A stretch of DNA of 56,059 nucleotides, taken from NCBI GenBank assembly GCA_017478515.1, contig JAFVDH010000064.1, forward strand, positions 1-56,059. Reading direction: 5' to 3'. This stretch comes from a bacterium (GTDB lineage: Bacteria > Cyanobacteriota > Vampirovibrionia > Gastranaerophilales > Gastranaerophilaceae). This document shows positions 42,397-51,785 of the stretch, piece after piece (the first letter of the stretch is position 1; every line of letters begins with the position of its first letter). The translations under genes and the position numbers were made by a program. The notes below the pieces were generated by a model. That model was not told the DNA's origin, ran no database searches, and saw nothing but the letters and a program-made list of their open reading frames with translations.

Positions 42397-45300
42397 ATGT
42401 TTAAGTTTAATACTTGTGAAAATTTAATTGCTTTTAAAAATAATGTTTTAAAGAGTAAGTCTTTTACCGTGAGCGGTGTTACTTCTTTTTTACGTTTGTT
42501 TTTGCTTAATAGAATTGCTGAATATTCTGATAAAAAAATCTTATTTATTACTGCTTCCGAACAGATTTCTTTAAAGTACAGGAACGATTTAAAAAAAATC
42601 TTTGATATGAATTCTGAAATATTTCCGTTTCAAGAAGTTTCTTTGTATGAGGCTGTTTCACGAAATAAATACGAATATGCTAAACAGCTTGAATTATTGG
42701 AAAAACAGCCTGAAATATTATTTGTCCCGGTAAAAGCCTTATTGGAATTATTTCCTGATAAAAATTTTTTCAAAGATAATTCTATTGTTGTTCGAAAAAA
42801 TGAGGAAATAAATCTTAAGGACTTTGTCCAAAAACTTGTATCTCTTGGTTACAAACGCGAAACAATGGTAACTGATATTGGCGAATTTTCCGTAAGAGGC
42901 GATATTATTGATATTTTCGGAATTATGGATAATCCTGTCAGAATAGAACTCTGGGGCGATGATATTGTTGATATAAGATTTTTTAACAATGAAACTCAAA
43001 AATCAATTTCTAAAACTGATAATATCATAATAAAACCTTGCTATAAGTTCATTACTGATGATTATTTTGAGGGCATTGAAGTTTATCAATCCAATTATAA
43101 TAGTAAACTTAGCAGTATTTTAGATTATTTTAAAGATTATATTCTTGTTTTTGATGAGATGTCCGAAATTTATTCAAGATATAAAATTTTGGATGAAAAC
43201 TGCGAAAAACAATATAATGATTTTTTAAGCAATAATATCCCGCAGGAACAAAGTTCAAATATACTTTTGAAAACTAAAAATCATATTCCGTTTGAAGACT
43301 TTATTCAAAAAACAGCGTGCTTCGCAAAGATAGGTTTTAACAATTTTATAGAAACTTATGATGATAATATTATAGAATTTAATTCGGCAAGTATGCGTAA
43401 TTTCAATGCAGATATACAAGATTTGGTTAAGTTCTTGAAAGGTAAAAAAGATTACGAAATAATAATTGCAACAGATTTTGAAAAACGTGTTGAGGAAATT
43501 TTAAAAGAAAACGAAATATTTAACGCTGAATTTATTCCGAATATTACTTCTCAGGGGTGTGAAATTGATGATTTAAAAATAATTCTCATAACAGATAGAG
43601 AGTTATTCAATAAGCGTTCAAAAGAAATAACCTCAAGTAAAAAATCTTATTACAAAGAAAAACCGGAATATATAGAAAGCATAAACGATATAAAAGAGGG
43701 TGAATATGTAGTTCATTCCATACACGGAGTTGGAATATATAAGGGTTTAAGCCAGCAAAAAATTGACAATGCATACAAGGACTATTTAACAATAGAGTAT
43801 GCTAACAACGATAAATTGCATATTCCTGCTGAACAAATAAATCTGTTATGCAGATACCGAGGTTCTGGCTCTGTAAAGCCTAAATTATCCAGAATGGGCG
43901 GTTCTGATTGGGAAAATACTAAATCTAAAGTTAAAAAAGAAGTTGAATTTATTGCCTATGATTTACTTGAGCTTTATGCAAAACGAAAATTAAAAGAGGG
44001 GATAAAATTTGATGAAGATTCATCACTTCAAGTTGAAATGGAAGAGTCTTTTGAATACACGGAAACCCCTGACCAAATGCGTGCAATAAATGAAGTTAAG
44101 GCTGATATGGAATCTGATAGCCCGATGGACAGATTAATCTGCGGAGATGTTGGTTTTGGAAAAACAGAAGTTGCTATGAGAGCCTTATTCAAGGCCGTAG
44201 TGTCCGGCTATCAAACCGCAGTTATCGTTCCGACAACTATTTTGGCTTTGCAGCACTATCAAACTATTTACGAAAGATTTAAACCTTTCGGCATAAATGT
44301 TGAACTTTTATCCAGATTTAGAACAGCAAAAGAACAAAAAGAAACTTTGAAAAATCTTGCATTGGGTAAATGTGATGTTGTTGTCGCAACTCACAAGCTT
44401 TTGCAGGATAAAGTAATGTTTAAAAATTTGGGATTGCTTGTAGTTGACGAGGAGCATAGATTTGGGGTTCGACATAAAGAAAAACTTAAAAAATTAAAAG
44501 AAAATATTGATATAATAACAATGTCTGCAACACCTATTCCTAGAACGCTTTATATGTCCTTATCAGGAATAAAAGATATGTCTGTTATTAATACTCCGCC
44601 TAAAAACAGATTACCAATAAAAACATTCGTCGGAGAAATAAATGAAACTACGTTGAAAAATGCAATAATGCATGAACTTGATAGAGAAGGGCAGGTATTC
44701 TATCTCTATAATAGGGTTGAAACTATTGAAGAATATAAAATACAGCTGCAAAAACTTATTCCAAATGCAAGAATTGTTGTCGGACATGGACAAATGGATG
44801 AAAAACTTCTCGAGAAAGTTATGGTTAATTTTGCAAATAGAGAATACGATATTTTGCTTTCAACAACTATAATTGAATCAGGATTAGATATTCCGAATGC
44901 TAACACAATGATTATCCATGATGCGGATAAATTCGGTCTGGCTCAGCTTTATCAGCTCAGGGGAAGAGTCGGCAGAAGTGAAAAACAAGCTTTTTGCTAC
45001 TGTTTCTATAAGCCTGATAAAACTTTAACAAAAGATGCAAGAGAAAGACTTGAGGCTATTAAAGAATTTACAACCCTTGGCAGCGGATATCAAATTGCTC
45101 TAAGAGATATAGAAATAAGAGGGGTCGGAAATATCTTGGGTACCAAACAACATGGACATATGGTTAATGTAGGTTTTGATACGTACTGTAATCTTTTGGA
45201 AGATGCGGTTAATGAATTGCAGGGCAAAGCGGTCTCTCACAAAATTCCTGCAATTATTGATTTGAATGTTACAGCATTTATTCCTGATGAATGGGTTGGT

Positions 45301-45726
45301 TCAAAAGAACAAAAAATGATTGAATATAAGCGTTTATCTGATGTTAATAATCAAACAGAATTAGATTATATTGTTGAAGAATGGCATGATAGATTTTCAA
45401 AAATTCCTGAAAGTGTTGAAAATTTAATAAAATTAATTAAATTAAGACTTCTTGCGACGGATATCTCAGTTAGTTTAATTAGAGAAACCGATGATAATAT
45501 TAGAATTTATACTCCGTTCTCTCAGCCTGAATGGCGGATTTTGTACAATAAAATCCCCGCAGAATTAACTAAAAAAATAAAATTTACACCTGCTCCAAAA
45601 TCTGCTGATAACGCTAAGTCTATTCTGCTGTTTGATAACAGTTATATGAACTTTAATGAACAATTTAACATGTTGGAGGATTTGTTTTATAATATTTATA
45701 AGTTAAGTTACGAATATAGTAAGTAA
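42397..45726 (+). CDS. mfd: Transcription-repair coupling factor
   Basis: About 1110 residues. It has an N-terminal UvrB-homology region, an RNA-polymerase-interacting domain (EYVVHSIHGVGIYKGL, about 435), and a RecG-like superfamily 2 translocase with Walker A GDVGFGKTEVAMRA (residue 583 on), DEEH box VVDEEHRFGVRHKE and motif VI QLRGRVGRSEKQAFCY. A TRCF C-terminal domain follows. It removes stalled RNA polymerase at DNA lesions and recruits UvrA. The start is uncertain: ATG 42397 is preferred over TTG 42391, and no ribosome-binding site is visible. It is followed after 13 nt by the parvulin gene, a common pairing. Confidence 0.95.
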   Translation: MFKFNTCENLIAFKNNVLKSKSFTVSGVTSFLRLFLLNRIAEYSDKKILFITASEQISLKYRNDLKKIFDMNSEIFPFQEVSLYEAVSRNKYEYAKQLELLEKQPEILFVPVKALLELFPDKNFFKDNSIVVRKNEEINLKDFVQKLVSLGYKRETMVTDIGEFSVRGDIIDIFGIMDNPVRIELWGDDIVDIRFFNNETQKSISKTDNIIIKPCYKFITDDYFEGIEVYQSNYNSKLSSILDYFKDYILVFDEMSEIYSRYKILDENCEKQYNDFLSNNIPQEQSSNILLKTKNHIPFEDFIQKTACFAKIGFNNFIETYDDNIIEFNSASMRNFNADIQDLVKFLKGKKDYEIIIATDFEKRVEEILKENEIFNAEFIPNITSQGCEIDDLKIILITDRELFNKRSKEITSSKKSYYKEKPEYIESINDIKEGEYVVHSIHGVGIYKGLSQQKIDNAYKDYLTIEYANNDKLHIPAEQINLLCRYRGSGSVKPKLSRMGGSDWENTKSKVKKEVEFIAYDLLELYAKRKLKEGIKFDEDSSLQVEMEESFEYTETPDQMRAINEVKADMESDSPMDRLICGDVGFGKTEVAMRALFKAVVSGYQTAVIVPTTILALQHYQTIYERFKPFGINVELLSRFRTAKEQKETLKNLALGKCDVVVATHKLLQDKVMFKNLGLLVVDEEHRFGVRHKEKLKKLKENIDIITMSATPIPRTLYMSLSGIKDMSVINTPPKNRLPIKTFVGEINETTLKNAIMHELDREGQVFYLYNRVETIEEYKIQLQKLIPNARIVVGHGQMDEKLLEKVMVNFANREYDILLSTTIIESGLDIPNANTMIIHDADKFGLAQLYQLRGRVGRSEKQAFCYCFYKPDKTLTKDARERLEAIKEFTTLGSGYQIALRDIEIRGVGNILGTKQHGHMVNVGFDTYCNLLEDAVNELQGKAVSHKIPAIIDLNVTAFIPDEWVGSKEQKMIEYKRLSDVNNQTELDYIVEEWHDRFSKIPESVENLIKLIKLRLLATDISVSLIRETDDNIRIYTPFSQPEWRILYNKIPAELTKKIKFTPAPKSADNAKSILLFDNSYMNFNEQFNMLEDLFYNIYKLSYEYSK

Positions 45727-45739
45727 AAGAGGTAATTTT

Positions 45740-46957
45740 ATGAATACAAAAAAACTGATATTAACTTTAATCCTATCTATGTTTATTTTTACCGGATGCT
45801 CTTTTAACAAAAATAAAGATGCGATTATTGAAGTTAATGATAAGGTTATTACAAAATCTGAGTTTGAAAAAGATTTTAATAAAGAAATTAATAATCCTGT
45901 TTTCAAACAACTTGGCATAAATACAAAATCTAAAAACGGTTTTATGTATTTATTGATAAAAGGCAGAGTTATTAATAATTTAATTGTTAAATCTCTCGTA
46001 AATCAAGAAATAGAAAAAAGAAATATTAAAGTAACAGAAAAAGATGTTGATAAAGCGATAAAAGATAAAATTCAACAAGTTGGTTCAAAAGCTAAATTTA
46101 ACGAAATTTTAAAACAAAACGGCGTTACTCCTGCAGAATATAAAAAAGAATTAACAGAAGAGTTAAAGTTGGAAAAACTTGTTGATATGATTAAGACTGT
46201 TAAAGTTACGGAAGCTGATGCAAAAAGATATTATAATGCTAATGAAAATAGTTTTAAGTATCCTGACAAAGTTAGAGCTTCTCATATCTTAATTGCGGCA
46301 AATCCTTATGAAATCCGTGAAAATTTAAAGTTGAAAAATAAAGGTTTGTCTGATGATGAGATTGAAAAACTCGTTGAGGAAGAAATGAATGCAAAATTAA
46401 AAGATGCAGAAAAAGTTTTGGCGCAAGTTAAAAAAGACCCTACTTCATTTAAAAAAATAGCTAAAGAAGTATCTGATGATACTGAATCAGCAAAACAAGG
46501 CGGAGATTTGGGATTTTTTGCATCGCAAGAAATGGTAGAACCTTTTTCAAAGGCTGCTTTCAGTATGAAACCTAATACAATAAGTGAAATTGTAAAAACG
46601 CCTTACGGATATCATATAATTATGGTAACCGACCGAATGGCAGCAGGAAAAGATTCGTTTGATGATGTTAAACAAGAAATAATAATGAAACTTGAACAAG
46701 ATAAAAAAGTCGAAGTCTTTGAAAATTTTGTTGAAGATATTAAAAAGAATGCAAAAATTGAATACATTGATGATAGCTATAATCCTGAAAAATTGACAAA
46801 TGAGCTTAAAACTCAGGCAGCATCTAATCCTGCAGCTAATGAAGAAGTAAATGAGGCAAATCATTCGGCAACTCCTGAACCATCTGCTAATAATTCAGAT
46901 AAAAATAAAAGCTCTGTTGATAAAAGTTCAACTGAAAATGCAGAAACAAAAGAATAA
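45740..46957 (+). CDS. SurA/PrsA-like peptidyl-prolyl isomerase lipoprotein
   Basis: 405 residues. A lipoprotein signal (FIFTGC, Cys about 20) is followed by a SurA-N-like helical chaperone domain (about 28-165), a parvulin domain (about 175-330) with VRASHILIAAN, GGDLGFFASQEMVEPFSKAAF and TPYGYHIIMVTDR, and a low-complexity Asn/Ser/Glu tail. The protein should assist folding of exported proteins, anchored in a membrane. A long charged insertion (about 190-230) splits the parvulin domain after its first strand. It is cotranscribed with mfd and ends at a strong terminator. Confidence 0.88.
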   Translation: MNTKKLILTLILSMFIFTGCSFNKNKDAIIEVNDKVITKSEFEKDFNKEINNPVFKQLGINTKSKNGFMYLLIKGRVINNLIVKSLVNQEIEKRNIKVTEKDVDKAIKDKIQQVGSKAKFNEILKQNGVTPAEYKKELTEELKLEKLVDMIKTVKVTEADAKRYYNANENSFKYPDKVRASHILIAANPYEIRENLKLKNKGLSDDEIEKLVEEEMNAKLKDAEKVLAQVKKDPTSFKKIAKEVSDDTESAKQGGDLGFFASQEMVEPFSKAAFSMKPNTISEIVKTPYGYHIIMVTDRMAAGKDSFDDVKQEIIMKLEQDKKVEVFENFVEDIKKNAKIEYIDDSYNPEKLTNELKTQAASNPAANEEVNEANHSATPEPSANNSDKNKSSVDKSSTENAETKE

Positions 46958-46985
46958 TTATTAAATGTTAGTTTTATATTATATA

Positions 46986-47020
46986 AAGGCCGCAGGGTTT
47001 ACCCTGCGGCCTTGTTAATT
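46986..47020 (+). terminator. Intrinsic terminator of the mfd-parvulin operon
   Basis: AAGGCCGCAGGG (46986-46997), TTTA loop, and its perfect complement (47002-47013), followed by the weak T-rich stretch GTTAATT. Confidence 0.8.
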
Positions 47021-47063
47021 AAAGTTTTGAAAAATATAATATTATTAATTATTAAATAAAAAA

Positions 47064-47410
47064 ATAAAGCAGTTCATAAGCCGTGTTCTGTTTTTAGGTA
47101 ATCATCTGTCTGGTAATTTGATTACTCAAATTCTCAAGCGATATGTCTGAAGTTGGCGGACAGCCTTTAAAACCTTCAATTTTATCTTGCATTCTGCTCG
47201 GGGTTACCTGACCAATAATTCTCATTATTGTCGGTGAAGCTCTTAACTCACCGTTGCACCATCGCCTGTGATAAATAAATCCATCGGCAGTATATTTTCT
47301 GTGGCCCTATCCACCGGTTCACACCGTCCGGAGTTTCTCCGGGAGCTTGTCCTTGAATGCACGGACTTTCCTCATATAATTTCTTATACGCGATTACCCG
47401 ACTGCTTTAT
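47064..47410 (-). ncRNA. rnpB: RNase P RNA (bacterial type A)
   Basis: On the minus strand the 5' half has the universal GAGGAAAGTCCG, then GGTGGATAGGGCCACAGAAA. The centre holds GGCGATGGTGCAACGGTGAG and TAAGAGCTTCACC. The 3' end carries ACAGAACACGGCTTAT, which pairs with the 5' GAGGAAAGTCC region to form P4. The outer P1 helix is AATAAAGCAGT with ACTGCTTTATT, followed by a T-run that serves as terminator. The RNA is the catalytic subunit that trims tRNA 5' leaders. Ends are set from P1 and may be off by a few nucleotides. Confidence 0.93.
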
Positions 47411-47476
47411 TAATTTTATTTTACCATAAAAATAGAGTGTAATCTCTTATAAAGTACTTTCCTTAGCTATTTTTTA

Positions 47477-47947
47477 CTACTTATGGTATGTTTCGTGTTT
47501 TAGTATTTTAAATGCTCTATAAATTTGTTCAATTAATATTAATCTTGCAAATGTATGCAAAAAAGTCATTTTTGAAAAACTTAGTTTATAATCCGCTCTT
47601 TCTTTTACATTTTTTCCTATTCCGTGTGATGAACCAATAACAAATGCCAGTTCATTTATACCGATGTTAAATAATTCATTTATTTTTATGGAAAAGTCTT
47701 CTGAAGAAAGTTGTTTACCCTCTATTTCAAGTGTGATTACGTAGGTATTGTTATTTATGTATGACAATATTTTTTCGCCCTCTTGCATCAATATGTTTGT
47801 AATCAAGTTTTCATCTTTTATTTCAATAGGGTTTATTTCTACTATCTCTATTGGTGCATACGGTTTTAGGCGTTTTAAAAACTCCTCGATGCCATCTTTT
47901 ATATATGTTTCTTTTATTTTTCCAAGAGCTATTATTTTAATTTTCAT
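47477..47947 (-). CDS. rlmH: 23S rRNA (pseudouridine1915-N3)-methyltransferase
   Basis: 156 residues, the full length of the SPOUT-family RlmH (YbeA). MKIKIIALGKIKETYIKDGIEEF at the start, LAFVIGSSHGIGKNVKERA (SAM site) and the C-terminal SFSKMTFLHTFARLILIEQIYRAFKIL are diagnostic. It methylates pseudouridine 1915 in helix 69 of the large-subunit rRNA. The start overlaps the end of the mscS-like gene by 11 nt, so the two are cotranscribed. Confidence 0.95.
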   Translation of the reverse strand: MKIKIIALGKIKETYIKDGIEEFLKRLKPYAPIEIVEINPIEIKDENLITNILMQEGEKILSYINNNTYVITLEIEGKQLSSEDFSIKINELFNIGINELAFVIGSSHGIGKNVKERADYKLSFSKMTFLHTFARLILIEQIYRAFKILKHETYHK

Positions 47948-48839
47948 GTGTTATATATATTGAGCGAGACGGGAATGCAAAGCTTATGTCTTCGGCTCTG
48001 AACTTTCTTATTATCTCTAAAATTACATTTTCTTTTACTCTTCTGTAATTTGCTAAATCGCCGTATTTTACGTATGCTTGAAGATGTATATCAATTGAAC
48101 TTGAGTTTAATTTTTCTAAATAAATTAATGTATCATCAGTTTCAACTTCATCATTTTCTCTTATTATTACTTTTAAAATTTCTATAGCTTTTTCAATTTT
48201 TTCGTTTGGGGTATCGTAAGTAATTCCAATAACTTCATCAATTCTGCGATTTTTGATAGCTGAAATGTTTGTAATCATTGAATTAGCAACAACATTATTT
48301 GGTAAAACTATTACTGAATTATCAAGTGTTCTGATTTTTGTGGAACGTAAGTTTATGTCTATAACTGTTCCCTCAACGTTATCGATAATAACGTAATCCC
48401 CTAAATCAAAAACTTTATCATACAAAATTGCAAGTGAGCCAAAAATATTAGCAATACTTTCTTTAGCGGCAAAGCTGACTGCCATACCAATAATACCAAA
48501 ACCTGCAATTAGTGATGTCATTGAATATCCATGTGCTTGCATTACAGATGCTGCTATAACAAATAATACTAAGACCTTTGCTGCTTTTGTTAGTATTGGG
48601 CAAAAGCTTAATAATCTGGCACTATTTTCATGTTTTATCAGTATATTTTCTCTTATTTTTTTATCAAGAAATTCTATAATTTTCATTGATACTATAATTA
48701 CAGATATAATTATAAAAATTTCAATAAAAGTTCCTACATGAGATTTTAAAAAATTCAGAAAATTATTTAAGTTATTTTGTTTTAAAATATTTTCGTTTAT
48801 TACTAACGAAGAAAAATTAGGTCCTTTATACGATATCAT
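47937..48839 (-). CDS. Small-conductance mechanosensitive channel (MscS family)
   Basis: 300 residues. Three hydrophobic helices lie in the N-terminal half. The pore helix and following beta domain have the MscS signature: LIAGFGIIGMAVSFAAKESIANIFGSLAIL, then VFDLGDYVIIDNVEGTVIDINLRSTKIRTLDN and VLPNNVVANSMITN. The C-terminal alpha/beta vestibule is complete. It releases solutes during hypo-osmotic shock. An AAGGAACAAA site precedes the ATG. It overlaps rlmH downstream. Confidence 0.92.
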   Translation of the reverse strand: MISYKGPNFSSLVINENILKQNNLNNFLNFLKSHVGTFIEIFIIISVIIVSMKIIEFLDKKIRENILIKHENSARLLSFCPILTKAAKVLVLFVIAASVMQAHGYSMTSLIAGFGIIGMAVSFAAKESIANIFGSLAILYDKVFDLGDYVIIDNVEGTVIDINLRSTKIRTLDNSVIVLPNNVVANSMITNISAIKNRRIDEVIGITYDTPNEKIEKAIEILKVIIRENDEVETDDTLIYLEKLNSSSIDIHLQAYVKYGDLANYRRVKENVILEIIRKFRAEDISFAFPSRSIYITHEN

Positions 48840-48966
48840 TTTGTTCCTTTTGTATCTTATTAGTGATAACTGTTATTTCCCTTTATAAAAAGATTGTAAA
48901 GTTCTACTAATGTTATTTTATGCTAAAACAGAAATATTTTGCTGTCAAATTAATAATGTTTCGTGT

Positions 48967-48978
48967 TAGAATTGAAAT
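48967..48978 (+). promoter_or_regulatory. -10 box of probable leaderless Sfp-like gene transcript
   Basis: TAGAAT at 48967-48972, 6 nt, then the ATG at 48979; no ribosome-binding site. Confidence 0.4.
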
Positions 48979-49587
48979 ATGGATATTTATTTTATTGACC
49001 TTAATTGCGATAAAATTTTTCTTAAAAATAAAATTTTTTTAAATAAAATTCATCATAAAATTTCGAGATTGTTTTTAAATCTTATTTTAGAAACGAAATA
49101 TGGCATAATTTCTCCGGAAATTTTGACAAAAAATAAAAAACCTTATCTGAAAAATTATCCGTTGCATTTCAGTATAAGCCACTCAAATTCTATTGTAGGT
49201 ATTGCATTTGAAAGATGTAATATAGGTTTTGATATTGAGTATATAAAAGAACGAAATATTAAGGGTCTTTTAAAACATTACGGATTAGAAAAAGAAAATA
49301 TTTCTAAGGAAGAATTTTATCAAATGTGGACTGTTTATGAGGCGGAATATAAGTCAGGAAAACAAACAAAACTTATTAGCTTTTATTATAATAATTATAT
49401 GTGTTCTGTTTCTTGTGAAAATGTAAATATTAATGAAATTATGGAGATTAAAATTATAAATTCCGATTTACTGAATTATGATATGTCAGAATTTAATCAT
49501 AAACTCCGGACAAGTGATTTTTCGGAAACAATGTTGAATAATATAAACTTTTTGACTGAATTAAAAATAAAAATAAACAGAGTATAA
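48979..49587 (+). CDS. 4'-phosphopantetheinyl transferase (Sfp/HetI-like)
   Basis: 202 residues. The two family motifs are visible: IGFDIEYI (G-x-D-x-E, magnesium site, about residue 78) and MWTVYEAEYKSGK (W-x-x-x-E-A-x-x-K, about 116). FSISHSNSIVGIAF is the preceding His motif. The enzyme transfers phosphopantetheine from CoA to carrier proteins. It may serve fatty-acid ACP or a secondary carrier; no polyketide or peptide synthase is in the window. It ends at a terminator shared with the convergent tRNA. Confidence 0.85.
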   Translation: MDIYFIDLNCDKIFLKNKIFLNKIHHKISRLFLNLILETKYGIISPEILTKNKKPYLKNYPLHFSISHSNSIVGIAFERCNIGFDIEYIKERNIKGLLKHYGLEKENISKEEFYQMWTVYEAEYKSGKQTKLISFYYNNYMCSVSCENVNINEIMEIKIINSDLLNYDMSEFNHKLRTSDFSETMLNNINFLTELKIKINRV

Positions 49588-49590
49588 ATA

Positions 49591-49616
49591 AAAAAAGAGC
49601 TTGAGAGCTCTTTTTT
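49591..49616. terminator. Bidirectional terminator between the Sfp-like gene and tRNA-Gly
   Basis: AAAAAAGAGCT (49591-49601), TGAG loop, AGCTCTTTTTT (49606-49616): a perfect 11-bp symmetric hairpin with T-runs in both directions. It serves the plus-strand gene ending at 49587 and the minus-strand tRNA whose 3' end is at 49619. Confidence 0.85.
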
Positions 49617-49618
49617 AA

Positions 49619-49694
49619 TGGAGCGGAAGACGGGACTCGGACCCGCAACAACCTGCTTGGAAGGCAGGGACTCTACCAATTGAGTTACTTCCGC
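49619..49694 (-). tRNA. tRNA-Gly (anticodon TCC), CCA encoded
   Basis: On the minus strand the acceptor arm GCGGAAG pairs with CTTCCGC, followed by the discriminator T and an encoded CCA. The D-arm region is AACTCAATTGGTAGAGT. The anticodon arm is CCTGC-CTTCCAA-GCAGG, giving anticodon TCC. The T-arm is CGGGTCCGAGTCCCG with a T-to-C variation in the usual TTC. The total length is 76 nt with CCA, all arms intact. Confidence 0.95.
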
Positions 49695-50096
49695 ATTTGC
49701 CTGTTTTTATTTGATTTTAAATGTTTTAACTCTTTATTTCAGCTTTCGTTTATATTTTATCAATATTTCACGAGTAGCTCTACTGAGTTCTTTTTCATAC
49801 TATTATAAATAAAAATTTGTGTCAATAAGTTTTATTGTGTTTAATATTTATTATCATGATTTTGACTTTTTTATTTTTATCATTAATTAATATGTGGAGT
49901 TTATATAATTTTTACTATGCGATTAATTGTGGTTCTGCTTTGTTTCAGAACCCTTTTTATTTATAAAACATTTTTTATATTTTATACATCTTTAGGTTTA
50001 CTCTAATTTAAACCCTTGGGTTGATGTCTATTTGTTTAAAAACATATACACTTAATGTGTAATCGTTGAAGAGAAGACTTTAGTGGGGTAAATAAA
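49695..50096. other. Intergenic region with an isolated plus-strand terminator
   Basis: These 402 nt lie between tRNA-Gly (minus) and the AMIN-domain gene (plus). The only clear element is a terminator at 49931-49961. The stretch just upstream has TATAAT at 49904-49909, then a 29-codon hydrophobic frame from ATG 49917 that reads through the terminator. Whether this is a small RNA, a leader or nothing cannot be decided. The last 60 nt contain the leader of the next gene. Confidence 0.35.
49931..49962 (+). terminator. Isolated intrinsic terminator
   Basis: GGTTCTG (49931-49937) pairs with CAGAACC (49946-49952), followed by CTTTTTATTT. No annotated gene ends upstream on the plus strand. Confidence 0.6.
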
Positions 50097-51263
50097 TTGA
50101 AAAAGTTATTATTATTTTTGGCTATAATATGTTTTTCAAATCTTTGTGTACAAGCTGCAACTGATAATGTTTTGCAGTCTATTCAAATAGATTCTTTTAA
50201 AGATACGTATAATATCGTTTTAAAATCTGATGAAAAACCTGAAACTAAAAGAGTTATTAATGACGAAAATAAAATGATGCTTACTTTAAAAGGAGTTAGA
50301 GCATCAAAAGATTTTAACACGGTTTATAATGCAACAAATATTGACAGTGTTACTGTTGAACCTGTAGGTTCTGATTCTGTTAATATTTCTATTCAGGCTC
50401 AAAATGTTAGTCGTGCTAATTTGATTTTTGATACCCTGGATACTCCTTTAGGCGTTTTAAGAACTCAGGATAACCAAAAAACTTCTGTAACTAAAAAAGC
50501 GTCTAAAAAACATAAGAAAAAAATAGTTTTGAGTCATCCTGTCAGAGAATACAGACCTATTTTTAACGAAGATGATGAGGATGATGTAATGTCTTTTAAT
50601 TCTTTAATGTCAAAGGACTATGCAGAATCTTTTATCTCAACGTTTAAAGAAGACGGTATAACTAATACAATAACAATTCTTTTAATTGGTGTAATTATCT
50701 TCTGTACTATTAAATTGTTTAGAAAAAATAACAAGGAAGATAATATGCAAGTTGGCTTAAGTCAAAGTCTTCGTGATAGAGAAATGAATTTAATGCAAGA
50801 TATGATGCAAACTCAACAGCAATATCCTCAAGCTTCTTTATCTCAATCAATAAGACCAGAAATGAATTATGGTATAAAAAGTTATCAGAATGCGGTTAAA
50901 TCTCCGTATCAGCAACAAGGTATGAGAAGTCCATATACAACTTCGGATATAAAATTTAACAGTTCTGCAATGCAGCAAAAATTCCAATCGATTAAGCAGT
51001 CTTCTGTTTCTTCTGTTAATGCTAAACAAAACGATGTTCCTGCAATGGCTGCAGCTCCGTTAAGAGTAAACAGAATATCTCAGTCTTCTCAATCACCACT
51101 ACAACAAAGACCTGTTTCTACTTCATCTGGTTTTTCATCTCCTCAATCAAAAGTAACAAATGTTGATTCAATGAAATTCCTAGACCAAATGGCAAAAATT
51201 TATGAAAAGAACGGTCGTGCAGATTTGGCACAAGGTTTAAAATCTAAAATGAATAGAATTTAA
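50097..51263 (+). CDS. AMIN-domain-like exported membrane protein
   Basis: 388 residues. It has a signal peptide (about 1-20, ending CVQAA) and an AMIN-like beta domain (about 25-125) with LQSIQIDSFKDTYNIVLKSD and VNISIQAQNVSRANLIFD. A basic Lys-rich stretch follows, then a membrane helix (about 188-206, ITILLIGVIIFCTIKLF) and a Gln/Ser-rich disordered tail ending in the helix FLDQMAKIYEKNGRADLAQGL. AMIN domains bind peptidoglycan or septal structures in cyanobacterial AmiC and PilQ proteins. The start codon is TTG 50097, fixed by AGTGGGG 8 nt upstream; no ATG is available near the signal peptide. The exact function is unknown. Confidence 0.75.
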   Translation: MKKLLLFLAIICFSNLCVQAATDNVLQSIQIDSFKDTYNIVLKSDEKPETKRVINDENKMMLTLKGVRASKDFNTVYNATNIDSVTVEPVGSDSVNISIQAQNVSRANLIFDTLDTPLGVLRTQDNQKTSVTKKASKKHKKKIVLSHPVREYRPIFNEDDEDDVMSFNSLMSKDYAESFISTFKEDGITNTITILLIGVIIFCTIKLFRKNNKEDNMQVGLSQSLRDREMNLMQDMMQTQQQYPQASLSQSIRPEMNYGIKSYQNAVKSPYQQQGMRSPYTTSDIKFNSSAMQQKFQSIKQSSVSSVNAKQNDVPAMAAAPLRVNRISQSSQSPLQQRPVSTSSGFSSPQSKVTNVDSMKFLDQMAKIYEKNGRADLAQGLKSKMNRI

Positions 51264-51306
51264 GTTTTGTGTTAAAAATAACTAATGGGATTATGTATTT
51301 ATTAGG

Positions 51307-51335
51307 GAGTGGAAATTAAAACCACTCTTTTTTTT
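51307..51335 (+). terminator. Terminator of the AMIN-domain gene
   Basis: GAGTGG (51307-51312) pairs with CCACTC (51322-51327), followed by eight Ts. Confidence 0.85.
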
Positions 51336-51339
51336 GAAA

Positions 51340-51367
51340 TAAAAATGCCGAGCGTTGAAACTCGGCA
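51340..51367 (-). terminator. Terminator of the 125-aa gene
   Basis: On the minus strand TGCCGAG pairs with CTCGGCA (51367-51361 with 51352-51346), followed by TTTTTATTTC. Confidence 0.75.
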
Positions 51368-51407
51368 AGATTGGAGTAAATGTGAATTTATGACTATTAA
51401 TATTGGC

Positions 51408-51785
51408 TTACGTCAATAATTGTAACGTTAAAGTATTCATAGCGTCGTCAGAGAGAATATCTCCAAATTCGTTTCTTATAATGTTTAGTGTTTTATTAAA
51501 CAGGCTGTTAAATTGATTAACCGTACGTTGAATTCTATCTTGACTTTCGCTTGAAACATAAGCAGATACTTTAACTTCCTTTGATGGTTTTACTTGGGCG
51601 TATGATGATGACATGTACTGAAATATTTCGTCAGCACTTACTTGTTTTTTTATTTGTGATGATGTCGCTATCTCTTCTTTTTGAGCTGAGTCTTTTTTGT
51701 CGGCTGTGATTTCTTCTTTTTTGGCTGTTTTGATACCACCGTAAATTCCTTGTGAATAACTCATGATTGGGTTGATAAATGTCAT
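51408..51785 (-). CDS. Small protein of unknown function
   Basis: 125 residues, with no signal peptide or membrane segment. The N-terminus MTFINPIMSYSQGIYGGIK is followed by a Lys/Glu-rich linker (about 20-55). The C-terminal half (about 58-125) is helical: DEIFQYMSSSYAQVKP, then SQDRIQRTVNQFNSLFNKTLNIIRNEFG and LSDDAMNTLTLQLL. An AAAGGAGAAAGAG ribosome-binding site supports the start, and it has its own terminator. I do not recognise a family. The short N-terminus plus helix-bundle layout resembles a structural or secreted protein rather than an enzyme. Confidence 0.7.
   Translation of the reverse strand: MTFINPIMSYSQGIYGGIKTAKKEEITADKKDSAQKEEIATSSQIKKQVSADEIFQYMSSSYAQVKPSKEVKVSAYVSSESQDRIQRTVNQFNSLFNKTLNIIRNEFGDILSDDAMNTLTLQLLT

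Noticed and set aside
47041..47420. CRISPR array or tmRNA in the structured gap after the parvulin gene
   Set aside because: There are no direct repeats, and the conserved RNase P elements identify it as rnpB.
49917..50006. 29-codon hydrophobic frame (MRLIVVLLCFRTLF...) as an attenuation leader for the AMIN-domain gene
   Set aside because: A -10 box precedes it and a terminator lies within it, but it has no repeated regulatory codon and no alternative hairpin was found.
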